A DNA stretch of 64,000 nt from Georgenia ruanii (lineage in GTDB: Bacteria > Actinomycetota > Actinomycetes > Actinomycetales > Actinomycetaceae). Both the position numbers and the translations under genes were made by a program. This document shows, one piece after another, positions 43,593 through 52,377 of the stretch. Positions within the stretch are counted from its first letter, which is position 1, and each line of letters begins with the position of its first letter. The stretch lies in the NCBI RefSeq assembly GCF_009193175.1, contig NZ_VUKE01000015.1, positions 60,856-124,855 of the forward strand, read 5' to 3'. The notes under the pieces are model-generated. The model did not search any database and was not told the DNA's origin. It worked only from the letters and a program-made list of their open reading frames with translations.

Positions 43593-44345
43593 GTGCCACA
43601 GCTCGCCACGCGTGGGAACGCGCTCGACCGCGAGTCCAGCGATCCGTTGTGGATGCAGCTCATGCACTCGCTGCGCGACCGCATCACCAACGGCCAGTAC
43701 GTCGCAGACCAGGCACTGCCTTCCGAGGCTGAGCTGAGCGAGATCTACGGCGTCTCACGGACCGTCGTCCGCGAGGCGCTCGCCGAGCTCGTCCAGGAGC
43801 GCCTGATCTACAAGATCAAGGGCAAGGGCGCGTTCGTCGCCCCCGACCGCGCCGAGGTGCGCTTCGTCGGCTCCGTCACCGGCTCGGCCGCCGACCTGCT
43901 GGCCAGCGGCAGGCGTGTCATGACAACCGTCCTCGATCAAGGGGGCGGACCGGCGAGCCCGGAAGAGGCGATGGCGCTCAACCTCGGCCAGGACGAGCCA
44001 GTGGTGCGCCTGCGCCGCCTGCGCGTGGTGGACGGCGTCCCCTGGCTCCTCGTCCGGACGGCACTGCCCGAGCAGTACGTGCCCGGCCTGGACCGGGCGA
44101 AGCTCGAGAACCGGTCGCTGTACGAGACCCTCCGACGGCGTTACGGCATCGAGGCCGCCGGCGCGGACCGGTGGCTGGAGGCGGTCATCCCCACGGCCGA
44201 GGAGGCCAACCTGCTCGAGGTGGAGCCGGGCACTCCGCTCCTGGGGATCGAGTCCGTGGCCTGGGACAAGGACGGCAACCGCTTCGAGTGGTACTACGCG
44301 CTGCACCGCAGCGACCAGTCGCGGTTCTACGTGGGCATCCGGTAG
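43593..44345 (+). CDS. GntR/HutC-family regulator of the polyol operon
   Basis: This 250-residue protein starts at GTG with AAGGGGG upstream. The winged HTH (about 20-80) includes LPSEAELSEIYGVSRTVVREAL and KGKGAFVAP. A UTRA ligand domain follows, with GQDEPVVRLRRLRVVDGVPWLLVRT in pieces and FEWYYALHRSDQSRFYVGI at the end. It is divergent from the ABC importer operon and probably represses it until a sugar phosphate binds. The palindromes at 43425-43455 are its probable sites. Confidence 0.92.
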   Translation: MPQLATRGNALDRESSDPLWMQLMHSLRDRITNGQYVADQALPSEAELSEIYGVSRTVVREALAELVQERLIYKIKGKGAFVAPDRAEVRFVGSVTGSAADLLASGRRVMTTVLDQGGGPASPEEAMALNLGQDEPVVRLRRLRVVDGVPWLLVRTALPEQYVPGLDRAKLENRSLYETLRRRYGIEAAGADRWLEAVIPTAEEANLLEVEPGTPLLGIESVAWDKDGNRFEWYYALHRSDQSRFYVGIR

Positions 44346-44420
44346 GGCAGCCCCGGCAGCCCTCGCCCCCTCCCGACGCCTCCGGTCCTACGGACCAACA
44401 GCGCCCGTATAGTCCGGCAC

Positions 44421-44576
44421 ATGGATGTCGTCGCCGTGCTCGTCCCCTGGCTCGTCGGACTCTTCGTCGCCTACTGGGTGATTCGCCTCGCCGTGCGGCA
44501 CGGCATCCTCGACGCCGACCACCGCCGCGCCGCCCACCAGAGGGACGCTGCGACGGGAGAGACGTCCGCCCAGTAG
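44421..44576 (+). CDS. 51-residue single-helix membrane protein
   Basis: An ATG at 44421 opens a 51-residue frame ending TAG at 44576. It has one hydrophobic helix, VVAVLVPWLVGLFVAYWVI, then a basic, hydrophilic tail with LAVRHGILDADHRRAAH. The membrane helix followed by RHGILDADHRR is a pattern I associate with short actinobacterial proteins, but I know no function. Third positions are G/C-rich as in true genes. It follows gntR by 75 bases. Confidence 0.6.
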   Translation: MDVVAVLVPWLVGLFVAYWVIRLAVRHGILDADHRRAAHQRDAATGETSAQ

Positions 44577-44652
44577 CGGTCGCCGAGCTCGGCCGCACCG
44601 TCGGCGGCCTCGCCTCGCCGGACCGGTTGCCGTCGCGCCGACCGCAGGCAGC

Positions 44653-44949
44653 ATGGACGGCATGGAGACCTACATCGTCCCCGTGACGTTCCCCGACCTG
44701 GACACCGCCAAGCGGGACGCGAGCTCGCTCGTGGACGCGCTGCGCACCGCGGGCCTGCACGCCGAGATGGCCGACGACCCGCGGCTCGAGTCCGAGAACG
44801 ACGCCGACCGGCTCGACCCCGGACCGACGACCCGGGAGCTGCACGTGCACGCCGAGAGCGTCGAACAGGTCCGCGAGCGCGTGCGGGTGGTCGTGGACGG
44901 CCAGTTCCCGCCGGGAATGGTGCTGCTGGGCGTGCCGACCCCGCTCTGA
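44653..44949 (+). CDS. hypothetical 98-residue protein
   Basis: I do not recognise a family. The protein is small and acidic, with METYIVPVTFPDLDTAKRDA, a predicted beta-alpha-beta pattern and a repeat of alternating strands near EELHVHAESVEQV-like text (RELHVHAESVEQVRERVRVV). No signal or membrane segment is seen. An in-frame ATG at 44662 could be the true start. It stands alone between the small membrane protein and the convergent VOC gene. Confidence 0.6.
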   Translation: MDGMETYIVPVTFPDLDTAKRDASSLVDALRTAGLHAEMADDPRLESENDADRLDPGPTTRELHVHAESVEQVRERVRVVVDGQFPPGMVLLGVPTPL

Positions 44950-45065
44950 CCTGATCACCCGAGCGACCACAATGGCGTTGTGGTCGCTCGTTCACCGCTC
45001 ATCCGGAGGACCCTCGCCGTACTGCCGCCGTCTTCGCCCGCCCCGACGTTCGACCATCGCCGCCT

Positions 45066-45530
45066 TCATGACGCCGGGTGAGCCGGCAACCAGGCGGACC
45101 AGTCGCCCTCCGGGTCGGTCGTTTGCCCCACCTCGATCAGATACCCGTCGGGATCGCGGATGTAGCAACGAATCTCGAACTGGTGCCGCTTCGGTGGCGT
45201 CAGAAATTGAGCACCCCGGGCGCTCCATTCCGCATACTTGGCGCCAATGTCTGCGACCCGAATGTTGAGGAAGCTGCTCACCCGGTCAGGGTCGGATGGC
45301 GTCTCCAGAGTGACAGTGGGCTTGTCGTCGGTCGGGCCGCCGCCGACGTTGATGATGATGAACGTGTTGGCGAGTGCCACATAGGTCAGGGATCCTTTGG
45401 TGAAGGCCACCTTGCCGCCCAGCACCTCGGTGTAGAAGCGGCGAGAGCGCTCGACGTCGTCCGACACGATGAAGTGAGCCACCATCATTCCCGCTGCGGC
45501 CCCTCCCCCAGGCTGCGCCATGTCGGCCAT
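45066..45530 (-). CDS. VOC (glyoxalase/bleomycin resistance) family protein
   Basis: The ATG at 45530 follows GGAGG and gives 154 residues. The vicinal oxygen chelate fold is seen in MMVAHFIVSDDVERSRRFYTEVLGG and the second half CYIRDPDGYLIEVGQTTD, where the conserved metal-ligand glutamate lies. Roles range from glyoxalase to drug binding. Its base composition is plainly less GC-rich than the neighbours (for example ATAGGTCAGGGATCCTTTGG), suggesting transfer. The upstream gap holds a perfect 8-bp inverted repeat. Confidence 0.85.
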   Translation of the reverse strand: MADMAQPGGGAAAGMMVAHFIVSDDVERSRRFYTEVLGGKVAFTKGSLTYVALANTFIIINVGGGPTDDKPTVTLETPSDPDRVSSFLNIRVADIGAKYAEWSARGAQFLTPPKRHQFEIRCYIRDPDGYLIEVGQTTDPEGDWSAWLPAHPAS

Positions 45531-45649
45531 CTGACACCTCCGCTGGTTGGGTTCACACTGCTCCGTTGGTTGGGCTTCACACCCGGTCACGACAGGGTTT
45601 GAAGCGACCATCCGTTGTTGAATATTGATCACGAAGAAGCCCGGATCGG

Positions 45650-45671
45650 CATTCTGGTCACTGCCAGAATG
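45650..45671. promoter_or_regulatory. inverted repeat upstream of the VOC gene
   Basis: CATTCTGG (45650-45657) and CCAGAATG (45664-45671) are perfect arms around six bases. A further CCAGAATGG begins at 45686, so a half-site is repeated about 22 bases on. It lies about 120 bases before the VOC start and may be an operator. No regulator gene is next to it. Confidence 0.5.
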
Positions 45672-45712
45672 ACGTTTTGGTCGCAGCCAGAATGGCAGGT
45701 TGGCTGCTGGAG

Positions 45713-48700
45713 TCAGACGTTGCGGCGGTACTTCCCGCCGACGTCGAAGAGCGCCTGGGAGATCTCCCCCAGCGAGCACACCCGAACCACGTCCATGAGG
45801 ACGTCGAAGACGTTCGCCCCCGCGAGCGCCGCGGCCCGCAGCCGGGCCAGCGCCGCCGGCCGCTCGGCGGCGTGGGCGGCCTGGAAGGCGCGCAGCCGCT
45901 CGACCTGTCCGCGCTTCTCCTCCTCGGTGGAGCGGGCCAGCCGCAGCGGGTCGGTGGGCGCGGCCTCGCCGTCGGGAATCCGGAAGGTGTTGACCCCGAC
46001 GATGGGCAGCGACCCGTCGTGCTTGCGCTGCTCGTACAGCAGCGACTCGTCCTGGATCCGCCCGCGCTGGTAGCCGGTCTCCATCGCGCCGAGCACGCCG
46101 CCGCGGGCGGAGATGCGGTCGAGCTCGTCGAGCACCGCCCGCTCGACCAGGTCGGTGAGCTCGGCGAGGAGGAACGAGCCCTCATTGGGGTTCTCGTTCA
46201 TCATCGGGCCCCACTCCTGGTTGATGATGAGCTGGATGGCCAGGGCCCGGCGCACCGACTCCGCCGTCGGCGTCGTGACCGCCTCGTCGTAGGCGTTGGT
46301 GTGCAGGGAGTTGGCGGCGTCGTACAGGGCGATGAGGGCCTGCAGCGTGGTGCGGATGTCGTTGAACGCCATCTCCTGGGCGTGCAGCGACCGGCCCGAG
46401 GTCTGGATGTGGTACTTCAGCCGCTGGCTGCGCGCGTTCGCCCCGTACCGGTCGCGCAGCACGATCGCCCAGATCCGCCGCGCCACCCGCCCGAGCACCG
46501 AGTACTCGGGGTCCATGCCGTTGGAGAAGAAGAAGGACAGGTTGGCCGCGAAGTCGTCGATCGCCATGCCGCGGGCGAGGTAGGCCTCGACGTAGGTCAG
46601 CCCGTTGGCGAGGGTGAAGGCGAGCTGGCTGATGGGGTTCGCCCCGGCCTCGGCGATGTGGTACCCGCTGATGGACACCGAGTAGAAGCGGCGCACCTCG
46701 TGGGCCACGAACCACTCCTGCACGTCGGCCATGACCGTGAGGGCGAAGTCGGTGGAGAAGATGCAGGTGTTCTGCCCCTGGTCCTCCTTGAGGATGTCCG
46801 CCTGGACGGTGCCGCGCACGGTGCGCAGCACGTAGGCGCGGATCTCCTCGGCCTCCCCCGGCGACGGCGGCCGGCCCCGCTCGGCGGCGAAGGCCTCCAG
46901 CCGCTGGTCGATGGCGGTGGTGAGGAACATTGCCAGGATGGTCGGCGCGGGGCCGTTGATGGTCATCGACACCGAGGTGTTCGGCGCGCACAGGTCGAAC
47001 CCGGCGTACAGGGCCTTCATGTCCTCCAGCGTCGCGATCGACACCCCGGAGTTGCCGACGCGGCCGTAGACGTCGGGCCGCTCCTCGGGGTCGGCGCCGT
47101 AGAGGGTGACGGAGTCGAACGCCGTGGACAGGCGGACGGCGGGCTGGCCCTCGGCGAGCAGGTGGAAGCGGCGGTTGGTGCGGGCGGGGTCGCCCTCGCC
47201 GGCGAACATGCGGGCGGGGTGCTCGTCGGTGCGCCGGCGGGTGAACACCCCTGCGGTGTAGGGGAAGTGGCCGGGCAGGTGCTCCCCGCGCAGCCAGGTG
47301 AGCAGGTCGCCGTCGTCGTGCAGGCGCGGCAGGGCCAGGCGCGGGACGGGGGTGCCGGAAAGCGACAGCGCCGGCTCGATGGACTGCGCGGCGGCGGCGA
47401 GCGTGGGCCACTCGTCGAGCAGGGCGCGGCTGTCCTCGCCGACCCGCTCGGCGGCGTCGGCGACGGCGTCGTCGAGGTCGGGCGGGGCGCCGGCGAGCCG
47501 GGTACTCATCAGGTCCCGCGCGGCGGTGAGGCGCTGCAGGTCGCGGGCGGCGCCGGACTGCTCGGCGGTGCGGCGGTGATAGGCGCGCACCGCCTCGGCG
47601 GACTCGGCGAGGTAGCCGACCCGGGCGACCGGGACGAGCGGGGCCACCTGGGTGGAGACCCGACCGGGGACCGGGGCCAGCAGCGGCTCGCGCACCGGCA
47701 GCCCGCGGGCGGCGAGCAGGTCGCGCAGGTGCTGGTAGAGGGCGGTGACGCCGTCGTCGTTGACCCGGGAGGCGACGGTGCCGAAGACCGGCAGCTCCTC
47801 TGGCGGGGCGGCGAAGGCCAGTCGGTTGCGGGCCACCTGGCGGCGCACGTCGCGCAGGGCGTCCTCGGCGCCGCGCCGGTCGAACTTGTTGATGACGACG
47901 ACCTCGGCGAGGTCGAGCATGTCGATCTTCTCGAGCTGGGTGGCCGCGCCGAACTCGGGGGTCATCACGTAGACGGGCACGTCGACGTGGTCGACGACGC
48001 CGGCGTCGCCCTGGCCGATGCCAGGGGTCTCGACGATCACGAGGTCGGCGCCCCAGGCCTTGGCGGCGGCGACCATGTCGTCCAGCGCGGCGGGCAGGTC
48101 TCCGCCGGCGCCGCGGGTGGCGACGGAGCGGAAGAAGACGTGCGGGCCCAGGGCGTTCATCCGGATGCGGTCGCCCAGCAGCGCCCCGCCGCCGCGCCGG
48201 CGGGTGGGGTCGACGGCGAGCACGACGATCCGCAGCGCGTCGCCCTGGTCCAGCCGGGCCCGGATGAGCAGCTCGTCGGTGAGCGAGGACTTGCCCGAGC
48301 CGCCGGTGCCGGTGACCCCTAGCACAGGTGCGGTGGAGCGCGCAGCGGTTTCACGTGAAACTTCGCGATGGTTCTCGGGCAACCGGCCGAGCTCGACGGC
48401 GGTGAGGGTGCGGGCCAGCGCGCGGGCGTCGCCGGCCAGCAGGTCGTCGGGGTCGGGCGGGCCGCCGGCGGCGTCGACGGGGTCGACGTCGGCCTCGCGC
48501 ACGACGGTGTTGACCATGGCCGCGAGGCCCATGCGCTGGCCGTCCTCCGGGGAGAAGATGTGCACGCCGAGCTCGGCGAGCCGGGCGATCTCGTCCGGGA
48601 CGATCACGCCCCCGCCACCGCCGAAGACCTTGACGTGGCCGCAGCCCTCCTCGCCCAGGCGCTGGACGAGGTAGGCGAAGTACTCCATGTGCCCGCCCTG

Positions 48701-49009
48701 GTAGGACGAGATGGCCACGGCCTGGGCGTCCTCCTGGACGGCTGCGGTGACGACGTCGTCGACCGAGCGGTCGTGGCCGAGGTGGATGACCTCGCAGCCC
48801 TGGGCCTGCAGGATGCGGCGGATGATGTTGATTGCGGCGTCGTGGCCGTCGAAGAGGCTGGCGGCGGTCACCACCCGAACAGGGCGGGCCGGGACGTGGA
48901 GCTGGCCCGGCGTTGGTCGCGGGTCGGTCGCGAGCGCGGTCGATGCCGCACCGCCGGAGGTTGTCGCGGCGCGGTGGCGCACGTCTTCTCGCTGTCCGTC
49001 GTTGGACAT
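45713..49009 (-). CDS. icmF: fused isobutyryl-CoA mutase with built-in G-protein chaperone
   Basis: The ATG at 49009 gives 1098 residues. The order is that of IcmF. First comes an N-terminal B12-binding domain with D54-G-H56 (the cobalt-ligand His) and ISSYQGGH. A MeaB-like GTPase follows, with Walker A GVTGTGGSGKSS near 231-242. Last is the methylmalonyl-CoA mutase-like barrel from about 590, with RVGNSGVSIATLEDMKALYAGF. It interconverts isobutyryl- and butyryl-CoA (or similar pairs) using adenosylcobalamin, while the G domain guards cofactor loading. The start choice is fair: AGGA is close to the ATG, and an in-frame GTG at 49036 is possible. A parS-like site lies within the gene. Confidence 0.96.
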   Translation of the reverse strand: MSNDGQREDVRHRAATTSGGAASTALATDPRPTPGQLHVPARPVRVVTAASLFDGHDAAINIIRRILQAQGCEVIHLGHDRSVDDVVTAAVQEDAQAVAISSYQGGHMEYFAYLVQRLGEEGCGHVKVFGGGGGVIVPDEIARLAELGVHIFSPEDGQRMGLAAMVNTVVREADVDPVDAAGGPPDPDDLLAGDARALARTLTAVELGRLPENHREVSRETAARSTAPVLGVTGTGGSGKSSLTDELLIRARLDQGDALRIVVLAVDPTRRRGGGALLGDRIRMNALGPHVFFRSVATRGAGGDLPAALDDMVAAAKAWGADLVIVETPGIGQGDAGVVDHVDVPVYVMTPEFGAATQLEKIDMLDLAEVVVINKFDRRGAEDALRDVRRQVARNRLAFAAPPEELPVFGTVASRVNDDGVTALYQHLRDLLAARGLPVREPLLAPVPGRVSTQVAPLVPVARVGYLAESAEAVRAYHRRTAEQSGAARDLQRLTAARDLMSTRLAGAPPDLDDAVADAAERVGEDSRALLDEWPTLAAAAQSIEPALSLSGTPVPRLALPRLHDDGDLLTWLRGEHLPGHFPYTAGVFTRRRTDEHPARMFAGEGDPARTNRRFHLLAEGQPAVRLSTAFDSVTLYGADPEERPDVYGRVGNSGVSIATLEDMKALYAGFDLCAPNTSVSMTINGPAPTILAMFLTTAIDQRLEAFAAERGRPPSPGEAEEIRAYVLRTVRGTVQADILKEDQGQNTCIFSTDFALTVMADVQEWFVAHEVRRFYSVSISGYHIAEAGANPISQLAFTLANGLTYVEAYLARGMAIDDFAANLSFFFSNGMDPEYSVLGRVARRIWAIVLRDRYGANARSQRLKYHIQTSGRSLHAQEMAFNDIRTTLQALIALYDAANSLHTNAYDEAVTTPTAESVRRALAIQLIINQEWGPMMNENPNEGSFLLAELTDLVERAVLDELDRISARGGVLGAMETGYQRGRIQDESLLYEQRKHDGSLPIVGVNTFRIPDGEAAPTDPLRLARSTEEEKRGQVERLRAFQAAHAAERPAALARLRAAALAGANVFDVLMDVVRVCSLGEISQALFDVGGKYRRNV
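48348..48361. promoter_or_regulatory. parS-like centromere site inside icmF
   Basis: GTTTCACGTGAAAC is a perfect 14-bp palindrome and equals the core of the ParB-binding parS site (TGTTTCACGTGAAACA; 14 of 16 bases match). It is coded as GTT TCA CGT GAA AC, a run of four codons that are rare in this GC-rich gene. It falls in the linker between the B12 and GTPase domains (residues VSRET). Confidence 0.8.
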
Positions 49010-49110
49010 GTCCTGAGGGTACGGCGGCCCGCCCACGGAGGGCGATCAATCGGTCCAGCAGCGAATGCGCAGCCGCCGGGCGCCCTTCCCTCCGCCCTCC
49101 GCGGCGGCGG

Positions 49111-49653
49111 TCATCGTCCTGGCTGGGCCATCATGTCGACCGCCACCGTGGCCGCCAGCACGACCACCGGGTCCTGGCCCGGGGCTATCTCCACGCCGTA
49201 GGTGTCGGCCACCCGGAACCACTTCTTCGACACGGTGGCCACCGCGGTGCGCCCGTCCGTGAAGGTGTACTCGTGGTCCAGGATGTTGCCCTGGATGTCC
49301 AGGTCCGGGCCGTCGCCGATCTTGACCACCCAACGATCCCGGAGCGGGCTGATGAGAGCCTTCTTCACCAGCGCCATCCGGTGGCCGTCGGCGTCCTCGA
49401 CCTCCATCGAGTCCTTGACCCGGGCGACCCGCTCCTGGACCTTGGCCAGCTCCCGGCCGTCCGGGTCCTCGAGGATCAGCGTCTTGCGCAGCCGCAACGC
49501 CTTGCCGTCGACCTTGTACGCCCGCTCCCCGCGGTCGGTCTCGATCCAGTAGTCGTCGCCGATCGAGACCAGCCGCTGGCGCATCCGGTAGTGCACCCGC
49601 TGATCGCCGTCCGTGCGCTCCTCGCGCCGTTCGGCTCGCCTTCCTCGCAACAT
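49111..49653 (-). CDS. LURP-one-related / scramblase-like family protein
   Basis: This 180-residue protein has the LURP-one-related (DUF567) beta-barrel pattern: YRMRQRLVSIGDDYWIETDRG, then AYKVDGKALRLRKTLILED and VTKK-like text VSKKWFRVADTYGVEIAPGQD near the end. Related proteins are tubby-like folds of unknown bacterial function. No signal peptide or strong membrane segment is seen. It lies 101 bases downstream of the icmF start on the same strand and is a separate gene. Confidence 0.87.
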   Translation of the reverse strand: MLRGRRAERREERTDGDQRVHYRMRQRLVSIGDDYWIETDRGERAYKVDGKALRLRKTLILEDPDGRELAKVQERVARVKDSMEVEDADGHRMALVKKALISPLRDRWVVKIGDGPDLDIQGNILDHEYTFTDGRTAVATVSKKWFRVADTYGVEIAPGQDPVVVLAATVAVDMMAQPGR

Positions 49654-49769
49654 GGCCGCCGTCCTTCCATCTCGACGCGGCCAGCGTTGCGCGTATGGCC
49701 GTTCGGCGACTCGTCCGCGGTGGCCGATTGCTCAGGCGGGTCTCGTCGGCCCGGGCGTGACCGCGCGCG

Positions 49770-49807
49770 GGCGCCGCAGGAGGTGCCCCTACACCTCCTG
49801 CGGCGCC
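49770..49807. terminator. perfect 16-bp hairpin after the Ugp-type operon
   Basis: GGCGCCGCAGGAGGTG (49770-49785) pairs perfectly with CACCTCCTGCGGCGCC (49792-49807) over a 6-base loop. It lies 58 bases downstream of the ATPase stop and just before the LURP-one promoter region. No T-run follows, which is common in GC-rich actinobacteria. It is very likely the end of the RpiR/Ugp operon. Confidence 0.8.
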
Positions 49808-49865
49808 GGTCGTGCCCCGCCGACACCACGGGACTCGGACCACCCGGGCGATCGACGCCCGGACC

Positions 49866-50975
49866 TCAGACCCCCGCGAGCGCCCCCTCACGCAGGGTCA
49901 CACCACGCTCACGGGCGTTGCCGAGCCGCTTCTGGGTGGCCCGGGAGTACACGTGCACGTGCTCGCGCTCGCACCAGGCGGTGACATGCTCCCCCACGGC
50001 CGGGGCCGCGTCCCCCGGCAGCAGCACCGCGAACGATCCGCCCGCGGGCAGCTGGACGTGCACCACCCGCTCGCGCCCGGTGGGCTCGATGAGCACCACC
50101 CGGCCGGAGAGCCGCCACACCGCGGGCGACAGCGGGTCCCCCTCGCCGGGGTAGAGCCGCTCGGGCCGCACCCCCAGCGTGACGGGCCCCGCCTCCCCGC
50201 CGTCGTGCCGTCCGAAGGCCGAGGTGCGGTCGGCGTCGTCGACATCGAAGAGGTTCATCGGCGGGGTGCCGACGAAACCGGCCACGAACAGCGTCTCGGG
50301 GCGCCGGTACAGCTCGTCCGGTGTGCCGACCTGCTCGATGCGCCCCTTGTTGATCACCGCGATCCGCGAGGCCATGGCCATGGCGTCGGCCTGGTCGTGG
50401 GTGACGTTGATGCCGGTGGCGCCTGCGGACTGGAGCAGCCCGGCGATCTCCACGCGCAGCGCGGCGTGCAGCTGGGCGTCGAGCCCGGAGAGCGGTTCGT
50501 CGAGCAGCACGATGCCGCTGCGCCGGGCCAGCGCCCGTGCCAGGGCGATGCGTTGGCGCTGCCCACCGGACATCTGCTTCGGCTTGCGGTCCAGCAGGTG
50601 CTCGACACGCATGCGGGTGGCGATGTCCGTCGCGCGGACGTCCGCCTCGGCCTTGCTCAGCTTCTTCCCGTGCCGCAGCCCCAGGGTGATGTTCTCGCGG
50701 GAGGTCAGGTGCGGGTAGAGGGCGTAGCTCTGGAAGACGATCGCGACGTCCCGCTGCTCGGGGGCGACGCCGTTCTGGAGGACGCCGCCGAAGCGGATCT
50801 CGCCGTCGTCGACCTCCTCCAGGCCCGCGATCGCCCGCAGCAGCGTGGACTTGCCCGAGCCGGACGGGCCCAGGATGGCGACGTTCTCGCCGTCCTGGAT
50901 CTCCAGGCTGATGTCGTCCAGCGCGGTGACGGCGCCGAACCGCTTGGTGACGCCGGCGATCTGGACGACCGTCAC
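49866..50975 (-). CDS. ABC transporter ATP-binding protein (UgpC/MalK type)
   Basis: This 369-residue ATPase starts at the GTG that overlaps the binding-protein stop as GTGA. Walker A is GPSGSGKST, the signature MSGGQRQRIALARAL, Walker B IVLLDEPLSGLD and the H-loop NVTHDQADAMAMA. A C-terminal TOBE/OB domain (about 240-369) is typical of MalK/UgpC. It powers the CUT1-type importer of this operon and is its last gene. Confidence 0.93.
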   Translation of the reverse strand: MTVVQIAGVTKRFGAVTALDDISLEIQDGENVAILGPSGSGKSTLLRAIAGLEEVDDGEIRFGGVLQNGVAPEQRDVAIVFQSYALYPHLTSRENITLGLRHGKKLSKAEADVRATDIATRMRVEHLLDRKPKQMSGGQRQRIALARALARRSGIVLLDEPLSGLDAQLHAALRVEIAGLLQSAGATGINVTHDQADAMAMASRIAVINKGRIEQVGTPDELYRRPETLFVAGFVGTPPMNLFDVDDADRTSAFGRHDGGEAGPVTLGVRPERLYPGEGDPLSPAVWRLSGRVVLIEPTGRERVVHVQLPAGGSFAVLLPGDAAPAVGEHVTAWCEREHVHVYSRATQKRLGNARERGVTLREGALAGV

Positions 50976-52288
50976 TTCGTCCCCACGATGGAGTTGATCG
51001 TGCTCACGGCCTGGTCCACGGCCGCCTTGGTCTCGGTGCCGGCCTGGAGCTGCTCGACCATGTACAGCAGCGCGTCGTTGACCTCGGCGGTGTGCGCGCC
51101 GTCGAAGCCGCCCCAGGGGGTCAGCTCGGTGTCGAACAGCCAGGCGAACTCCATCTGGGGCGTGGCCTCCGGGGAGGCGAGGAGCTCGTCGCGGGCCTCG
51201 GTGTCCACCGGGATATAGCTGCGCTGGGTGCCGGAGGCGAGCATGACCGCCTCGGGGCTGAGGATCTCGCCGACCAGCTCGCTGGCGAACGCGGCGCGGC
51301 AGGCGTCCTCGGAGAGGACGATCCAGCCGTTGCCGCCGGCCGGCATCGGCCGGCCGGTCTCGCCGTCGACGCTGGGCACGTGGATCGGCATCCACTCGAA
51401 GCCGTCGCCGACGGACTCCTTGAGGGCGGCGATGTTGGAGGTGGTGATCATGGAGACGGCCAGGTCGCCGGTGCCGAACGCGTTGAGCGCGTCGGAGGTG
51501 TGCGGCAGGCCGGCCTCCAGGCCCTGACGGGCGAGCTCGGACCAGATGTCCAGTGCGGCCACCCCGGTGTCGTCGCCGAAGGCGGCGCTGCCGTCCTCGG
51601 CCACCAGCGTGCCGCCGGAGTTCTGGACCAGGCCCTGGGAGAACCACTCGGGCAGGCCCTGCGGCGGGATGGACACCGACGGCTTGCCAGTGTGGTCGGT
51701 GACCTTCTTCGCGACCTCGAGCAGGTCGTCGTAGGTCTTGATGTCCGCGGCCTTGCCGGCCCCGGCGGCGTCGAGGAGGTCCTGGTTGACGGCCATGGCG
51801 GGGGAGGAGATCTGCGCTGGGGCGAGGTAGACCTTGCCGTCGATGGTGCCCGCGCCGAGGAACTGCTCCTGGTAGGTGTCGGCGAGCACGCTGGTGTCGA
51901 ACTCGGTGGGGTTGTACTCGGAGACCCAGAACGGCAGCTGGCCGAGACCGGTCATGATGAGGTCGGGCCGCTTGCCCACGGCGATGTCCGCGACGATCTG
52001 CTGGGTGAGCTCGGGGTAGCTGGTGGAGGCGCTGACCTGCTCGTCGATCTCCAGGCCCGGGTACTTCTCGCCGAGCTTGGCCACGGCGTGCTCCATGGGC
52101 TCGGTGGCCAGCGAGTTGTAGGTGACGGTCAGCGTGGTGCCGTCGGCCTCGCACTGGTTGACGTCGGCCGCGGTGGCGACGGCCGCACCGGGCTCCTCGC
52201 CCTCCGCGGCGGAGCAGGCGGCCAGGGTCAGGGCCAGCGCGGTGAGGGTGGCGCCGATGACGAGGGGACGGCGACGGTTCGTGGGCAT
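50972..52288 (-). CDS. ABC substrate-binding lipoprotein, family 1 (UgpB-like)
   Basis: The ATG at 52288 starts a 438-residue lipoprotein with lipobox LTLAAC. The mature part is a family 1 solute-binding protein: LTVTYNSLATEPMEHAVAKLGEKYPGLEIDE in parts, then APAQISSPAMAVNQDLLDAAG and LPHTSDALNAFGTGDLAVSM. Its pattern is closest to UgpB-type glycerol-phosphate and phosphodiester binders, but ligand residues cannot be judged by eye. It lies 89 bases after the permease gene. Confidence 0.92.
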   Translation of the reverse strand: MPTNRRRPLVIGATLTALALTLAACSAAEGEEPGAAVATAADVNQCEADGTTLTVTYNSLATEPMEHAVAKLGEKYPGLEIDEQVSASTSYPELTQQIVADIAVGKRPDLIMTGLGQLPFWVSEYNPTEFDTSVLADTYQEQFLGAGTIDGKVYLAPAQISSPAMAVNQDLLDAAGAGKAADIKTYDDLLEVAKKVTDHTGKPSVSIPPQGLPEWFSQGLVQNSGGTLVAEDGSAAFGDDTGVAALDIWSELARQGLEAGLPHTSDALNAFGTGDLAVSMITTSNIAALKESVGDGFEWMPIHVPSVDGETGRPMPAGGNGWIVLSEDACRAAFASELVGEILSPEAVMLASGTQRSYIPVDTEARDELLASPEATPQMEFAWLFDTELTPWGGFDGAHTAEVNDALLYMVEQLQAGTETKAAVDQAVSTINSIVGTK

Positions 52289-52377
52289 GGTGAACTCATT
52301 TCTGTGTGGGAGGGGGAAACCGGGCAGGTCTGGGTGGTGGCGGAACGGGGGCGCGACGGCGGAGGTGTGCGCCGGCG

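Noticed and set aside
45531..45712. Cobalamin riboswitch near icmF
   Set aside because: This segment is downstream of icmF, and I saw no B12-box-like motif either here or in the short region upstream of 49009.
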